A stretch of 25,628 bases of DNA from JAZTZP01 sp045637525 (GTDB lineage: Bacteria > Bacillota > Clostridia > UBA1381): the NCBI GenBank assembly GCA_045637525.1, contig JAZTZP010000106.1, positions 1-25,628 on the forward strand, written 5' to 3'. Shown in pieces: positions 22,151-25,628 of the stretch. The position numbers and the translations under genes were made by a program. How positions within the stretch are numbered: position 1 is the first letter of the stretch; every line of letters starts with the position of its first letter. The notes under the pieces are model-generated. The model did no database searches. It was not told the origin of the DNA and worked only from the letters and a program-made list of their open reading frames with translations.

Positions 22151-25100
22151 TTAATATACATTAACGTATTGTCTGTCTGCATAAATATATCCTCTTCCGT
22201 CATCTGACTCACAGATTATTTCATATACACCCGGTTTTGAAAAATCTGCATATATTTTTTCAAACTGTCTGCCTGTTTTCAGCCAACCGTGCAAACCATC
22301 TTTAAACGTTACATTTGATTTATTTGAACCGACAGCCTTCCATCTGTATCTGCCCGAATCATTAGCAACAAAATTTGCTGTCAGCAGAATTCTTTCCCCA
22401 GCCTGGGCTGTAATCTCCACGTTATCACCAAACACAGGCGATGCTTTATCGGGGGCTTGCGTAATATATTTCCCAAGCTTCTGCATATATTCACTTTCAA
22501 GTCCCGCATTTGAAATTATCTGTTTTATTGCTTCATAATCATCATGCTCTGAGAATATATTAACATCCTCAATTTCTGACTTTTCACAGAAAAAACCGCC
22601 GTAATTTTCATCTGTTGTTGCATAGTTATTATACGCTTTTATAAAATATATCTGTTCTGTCCATTCATAAAGCCATCCGGGGACATTCTCCGCTACGTTG
22701 CTGTGAATTTCAAAGCATGCCGAGCCCTCATCGTTATATATTGCTCCATAATCCATGTACTGATTTTTTATATAATTTCCGCTGATTACTGTTCCATGAT
22801 TATGACCGAGTGTGTAAATTGCACCTCCATCGGTATTGAGCTTGTTAACCTCATGGATTGTGTTATTACAAATCCTGTTATAGCCATACATTCCCGGAGT
22901 ATGCGTTTCGTCACTGTCTGCAAGTTTATTTGTCCATACAAGAGGACCTGCTGAAATTGCAGAATACGGACAATCTGAAATATCATTATTTTCTATATTT
23001 ACATTTTTTACCGAATAATACTGTAAAGCCGGAGATGTATGGTATTCCACATTGGTGTTTGTGATAACATTATTTCTGACATTTATGTTTTCCACCAGGT
23101 CATATTCAGTTTTGTCGGTTTTTTCAATATCCCTGTAATTGCCCAGATACATTGCGCTGTCGGCAATATCATAAAAAACATTACCTGTTATATTACAATT
23201 CTTTACTCCCCATTCCAACGCAACACCAACAGCACCTGTATTTTTAAACACACAGCTGTCTATATCAATATTATGAGAATATTTTACAAAAACCGCCGCC
23301 GGTGGGGATGCATATTCAACCGGCAGAACCAGTTGATGTCCCTGCCAGCGCAGTTCGCCTTTTTCAAGAGCATCAGCCCACCCGGTATGGGCAAAGGTCA
23401 GACCTTTGAATTTTATATATTCTGCATCCGATATATTAAATATGTTATCAATACCTGATACAACTGCCTCAGTTGCCGACATATCCTCGCCTTCAAAAGG
23501 CATATAATACAAAAGCGTGTTTTCCTTATCGTGATACCATTCCCCCGGTTCATTGAGCAACTGCAATGAATTTCTGAGACGGAATGCTCTCGAATCAAAT
23601 TTTGCAAGCAAATTGTATGTGTTTCTGTCTTTAACCGGTACAGACTCTGTAACATTAAATATACAACTGCCTTCGTTGTCGGTTATATTATCAAGCTTTA
23701 AAGAATAAGACCTCCAACTTACCGAAGGATAATATATTTCCATACCCGGTACAAATTTTATATTCTCCGGAAGCTGATTTTTTAAAACCACCGGTCCGTA
23801 AAGCTTTTTTTCCGTATCGTAAACCTCATCTGTTGCTGTAATAATCTCACTAGAAGCAATGTTTCGTCTTTCTCCGTTTATATATAAATCCTTTATACTT
23901 TCAATGCCGCTCACACCGGCAAAGTATATGCCGTCTGCACCCTTGCTGAAGCCAGATATTTTTTTACCAGCACTAATTACCGTTTCGTCATTGCCGAACC
24001 CTTCATAGACTATGTATCCGTTCGCATTGCCACTGTTACCGGATTTCAGCACTACAGGCTTATTGACGCTATAATAACCGTTTTTTATACGGATATATAC
24101 ATCGCCATTCCCTTTTATTTCATCGGCCGCCTCTATAGCTCTTTCAACGGTTTTAAACGGTAACAGAACCGAACCATCGTTATTATCATCACCGTTTTCT
24201 TCAGAAACATATACAGCATTTTCTGAACCTGTATATTTTTTTGCTGTCCTCGCTTTGCAAACCGGTCTCATATTATTCTCAAATAAAAAACCGCGTAGCG
24301 AGCCCACGTCTGCATTTATTCTGCAGGAAAACTGACCGAATTCACCGCCCGACAGTCGTACCTCATCTATATCAATACTCCTGAGTACTCCCTCATCAGA
24401 ATAAGATGCGACAACAGCATAAAGCTTCTTTTCAATCTGCGTATTGTTTTTAATCTCTCCCCGGAATTCAACAGGAGACCGTGGAACAAAAATCTCCGAC
24501 ACATCACCTGCGGCATCCACAAATTCGGTTTTTATTTCAAAATTCTGCAAAATTCCGGTATCTGCAATTTCTTCGTCCTCATCGGAGGTTATAACATTTA
24601 TTTCCGAAACAGATGATATGCCTGAAAATTTCACGTATCTTACATACCTGTATTTATCTGGCAAATCCGTTTCTTTCTTATATGTAGCTTTAAAATCATA
24701 AGGCTTACCCACTCTCTTGCGCTCAGTATTTGTAACTGATGATACACAGGGCACAACCACATAATTGTTGAATTCACTGTCATTACTGAACCAAAGTTCA
24801 AAATTTGTTCTTTCTGCAGGATTATCTGTATCATGCCGTGCAGAAAGCTCAACTGCATTTATTACCTTCTCTTCACCAAGATCAAGCTGGAGATTATTTT
24901 CCTCTCCGCTACTCATCCAATATGTATTAAAATCTCCGTCGTATGCTTTATCCTCCGCATAATCTGCACTTACGTCCCTTCCGTAAACGTAAAATTCCTT
25001 TCCGCCTATTCCACATCCCTTTCCGGGTTTCTGAACTATTATATATCTGTATACATTTCTTTCTCCCTCAGAAACGGTATATTCAACAACATTTGCCGCC

Positions 25101-25465
25101 TGAGTTGAGCAGATAATCTCCTTATCTGACCAGTCTGCCATTTTTGCTCCGTATATATCTGCCTCAAGCTCATCTGTTGTTGACGAATACCTTGTAAGCC
25201 ATCTGATGCCGCTTATTTCGTAAAATCCGCCGAGATCGATGCAAAACCACGGTGCATAGCTCCACTGATAATACATACTCGAATCCACTGTATTAGTTTT
25301 TCCATCTGTAAGTCCGCCAGGGACTCCCACCTCAAATGCAGCATTTCCACGCGCTGTAACCGTTTTATTCAGCGAAACACATTCATCTGCGGCAAAAGCC
25401 GGGAGAATGCTTATGTTTCCCATAACAATTGAAATAATCAATAATGCGCATATTACTCTTTTCAT
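22151..25465 (-). CDS. Exported right-handed beta-helix protein, GH141-like, with N-terminal discoidin modules
   Basis: A 1104-residue secreted protein and paralogue of the next gene. After a signal peptide (MKRVICALLIISIVMGNISI .. AFA) come two discoidin-like domains (about 28-165 and 165-295). YAPWFCIDLGGFYEISGIRW and YRYIIVQKPGKG mark the first; LQLDLGEEKVINAVELSAR and YRYVRYVKF mark the second. An Ig-like segment (about 300-410) leads into the beta-helix, which opens with AVYVSEENGDDNNDGSVLLP at about 423 and runs to about 960. A C-terminal CBM- or Ig-like domain follows (about 1015-1104). Module order is thus the reverse of its neighbour's. The second of two ATGs (25465) was chosen because GGGAG stands 7 bases before it and only 1 base before the first. 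No clear promoter is visible in the 47 bases before the plus-strand element. Confidence 0.82.
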   Translation of the reverse strand: MKRVICALLIISIVMGNISILPAFAADECVSLNKTVTARGNAAFEVGVPGGLTDGKTNTVDSSMYYQWSYAPWFCIDLGGFYEISGIRWLTRYSSTTDELEADIYGAKMADWSDKEIICSTQAANVVEYTVSEGERNVYRYIIVQKPGKGCGIGGKEFYVYGRDVSADYAEDKAYDGDFNTYWMSSGEENNLQLDLGEEKVINAVELSARHDTDNPAERTNFELWFSNDSEFNNYVVVPCVSSVTNTERKRVGKPYDFKATYKKETDLPDKYRYVRYVKFSGISSVSEINVITSDEDEEIADTGILQNFEIKTEFVDAAGDVSEIFVPRSPVEFRGEIKNNTQIEKKLYAVVASYSDEGVLRSIDIDEVRLSGGEFGQFSCRINADVGSLRGFLFENNMRPVCKARTAKKYTGSENAVYVSEENGDDNNDGSVLLPFKTVERAIEAADEIKGNGDVYIRIKNGYYSVNKPVVLKSGNSGNANGYIVYEGFGNDETVISAGKKISGFSKGADGIYFAGVSGIESIKDLYINGERRNIASSEIITATDEVYDTEKKLYGPVVLKNQLPENIKFVPGMEIYYPSVSWRSYSLKLDNITDNEGSCIFNVTESVPVKDRNTYNLLAKFDSRAFRLRNSLQLLNEPGEWYHDKENTLLYYMPFEGEDMSATEAVVSGIDNIFNISDAEYIKFKGLTFAHTGWADALEKGELRWQGHQLVLPVEYASPPAAVFVKYSHNIDIDSCVFKNTGAVGVALEWGVKNCNITGNVFYDIADSAMYLGNYRDIEKTDKTEYDLVENINVRNNVITNTNVEYHTSPALQYYSVKNVNIENNDISDCPYSAISAGPLVWTNKLADSDETHTPGMYGYNRICNNTIHEVNKLNTDGGAIYTLGHNHGTVISGNYIKNQYMDYGAIYNDEGSACFEIHSNVAENVPGWLYEWTEQIYFIKAYNNYATTDENYGGFFCEKSEIEDVNIFSEHDDYEAIKQIISNAGLESEYMQKLGKYITQAPDKASPVFGDNVEITAQAGERILLTANFVANDSGRYRWKAVGSNKSNVTFKDGLHGWLKTGRQFEKIYADFSKPGVYEIICESDDGRGYIYADRQYVNVY

Positions 25466-25512
25466 AAACATTCTCCCGTCTCATTTTAACGTTTTGTTAA
25501 GTTAAATGAAAG

Positions 25513-25541
25513 TTGAGATCTTGAACTCCTTGTGGTATAAT
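25513..25541 (+). promoter_or_regulatory. Strong plus-strand promoter at the right edge
   Basis: TTGAGA (25513-25518) and a perfect TATAAT (25536-25541) with 17-base spacing direct transcription rightward, away from the minus-strand cluster. They lead into the gene starting at 25597. The region 25466-25512 holds only AT-rich sequence and no gene. Confidence 0.7.
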
Positions 25542-25597
25542 AGTAATAACGACAAAACTATTACCTCCCAAAATTTGAGAAAGGAATCAAGATCTCA
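25514..25597 (+). promoter_or_regulatory. Inverted repeat able to hide the ribosome site and start codon
   Basis: TGAGATCTTGA (25514-25524) is the exact complement of TCAAGATCTCA (25587-25597), whose last base is the A of the start codon. After a small bulge, TCCTT (25527-25531) also pairs with the ribosome site AAGGA (25581-25585). The left arm overlaps the promoter, so only RNA entering from upstream would contain both arms. Such RNA would fold and block translation, while RNA from the local promoter would not. A smaller hairpin GTAATA..TATTAC lies in between. Confidence 0.6.
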
Positions 25598-25628
25598 TGA
25601 ATACTATTATATCACATTGTTGCCCAAA
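25597..25628 (+). CDS. Start of a plus-strand gene, possibly a transposase (cut by window edge)
   Basis: Only ten codons are visible: MNTIISHCCP. They are preceded by AAAGGA 11 bases before the ATG and by a strong promoter. The Cys-Cys-Pro at residues 8-10 resembles the start of a zinc-ribbon, as found at the N-terminus of several insertion sequence transposases. The protective inverted repeat around the ribosome site fits that reading. With so little sequence the family cannot be named, and another zinc-ribbon protein is possible. Confidence 0.4.
   Translation, partial: MNTIISHCCP

Overview
The window looks like chromosomal DNA of an AT-rich Gram-positive Clostridia-type bacterium. The grounds are strong AGGAGG-type ribosome binding sites, a type III pantothenate kinase, an ECF-type vitamin transporter, an xseA-xseB-ispA-divergent-PAP2 gene order and S-layer-homology (SLH) surface proteins. 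SLH proteins beside pectin-type glycoside hydrolases recall pectin-degrading gut Clostridia such as Monoglobus, but that is only a suggestion. Every complete gene is on the minus strand. The only plus-strand gene is cut by the right edge.

Region 1 (1-5352) is a housekeeping operon transcribed leftward from a good promoter at 5324-5352. Its order is a pantothenate-type ECF transporter S component, coaX, xseA, xseB, ispA and a divergent PAP2 family protein, with a terminator at 240-271. It carries three copies of an unusual 341-bp repeat: one between coaX and xseA, one between xseA and xseB, and one inverted copy beyond the terminator that the left edge truncates. Each full copy is a chain of about twelve short hairpins. 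The outer ones are joined by 7-nt linkers that read GTGAAAT in the left half and ATTTCAC in the right half. The linkers can pair across the element and leave no unpaired bases in the arms, giving a 'fishbone' of stacked four-way junctions. Two hairpins carry compensatory base-pair changes between copies. This is the most notable thing in the window.

Region 2 (5441-13178) is a catabolic cluster for plant or host glycans. In transcription order it holds a decayed drug/metabolite transporter (DMT), a GH28 enzyme whose tail is frameshifted, a phosphotriesterase-like metalloenzyme, a GH36 alpha-galactosidase and an intact DMT transporter. A separately spaced FAD-dependent oxidoreductase follows, ending at a terminator at 5447-5480.

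Region 3 (13196-25465) holds four large exported proteins with very tight spacing: two parallel-beta-helix proteins of GH141-like type with discoidin/CBM modules, then two proteins with SLH regions. The likely division of labour is extracellular cleavage of a complex (probably pectic) polysaccharide by the beta-helix enzymes and surface organisation by the SLH proteins. Oligosaccharides would then enter the cell and be processed by the GH28, GH36, phosphotriesterase-like and FAD enzymes.

The right edge (25513-25628) has a strong plus-strand promoter and the start of a gene beginning with a Cys-Cys-Pro motif. An inverted repeat there could hide the gene's ribosome binding site on read-through RNA, a known arrangement at insertion sequence ends.
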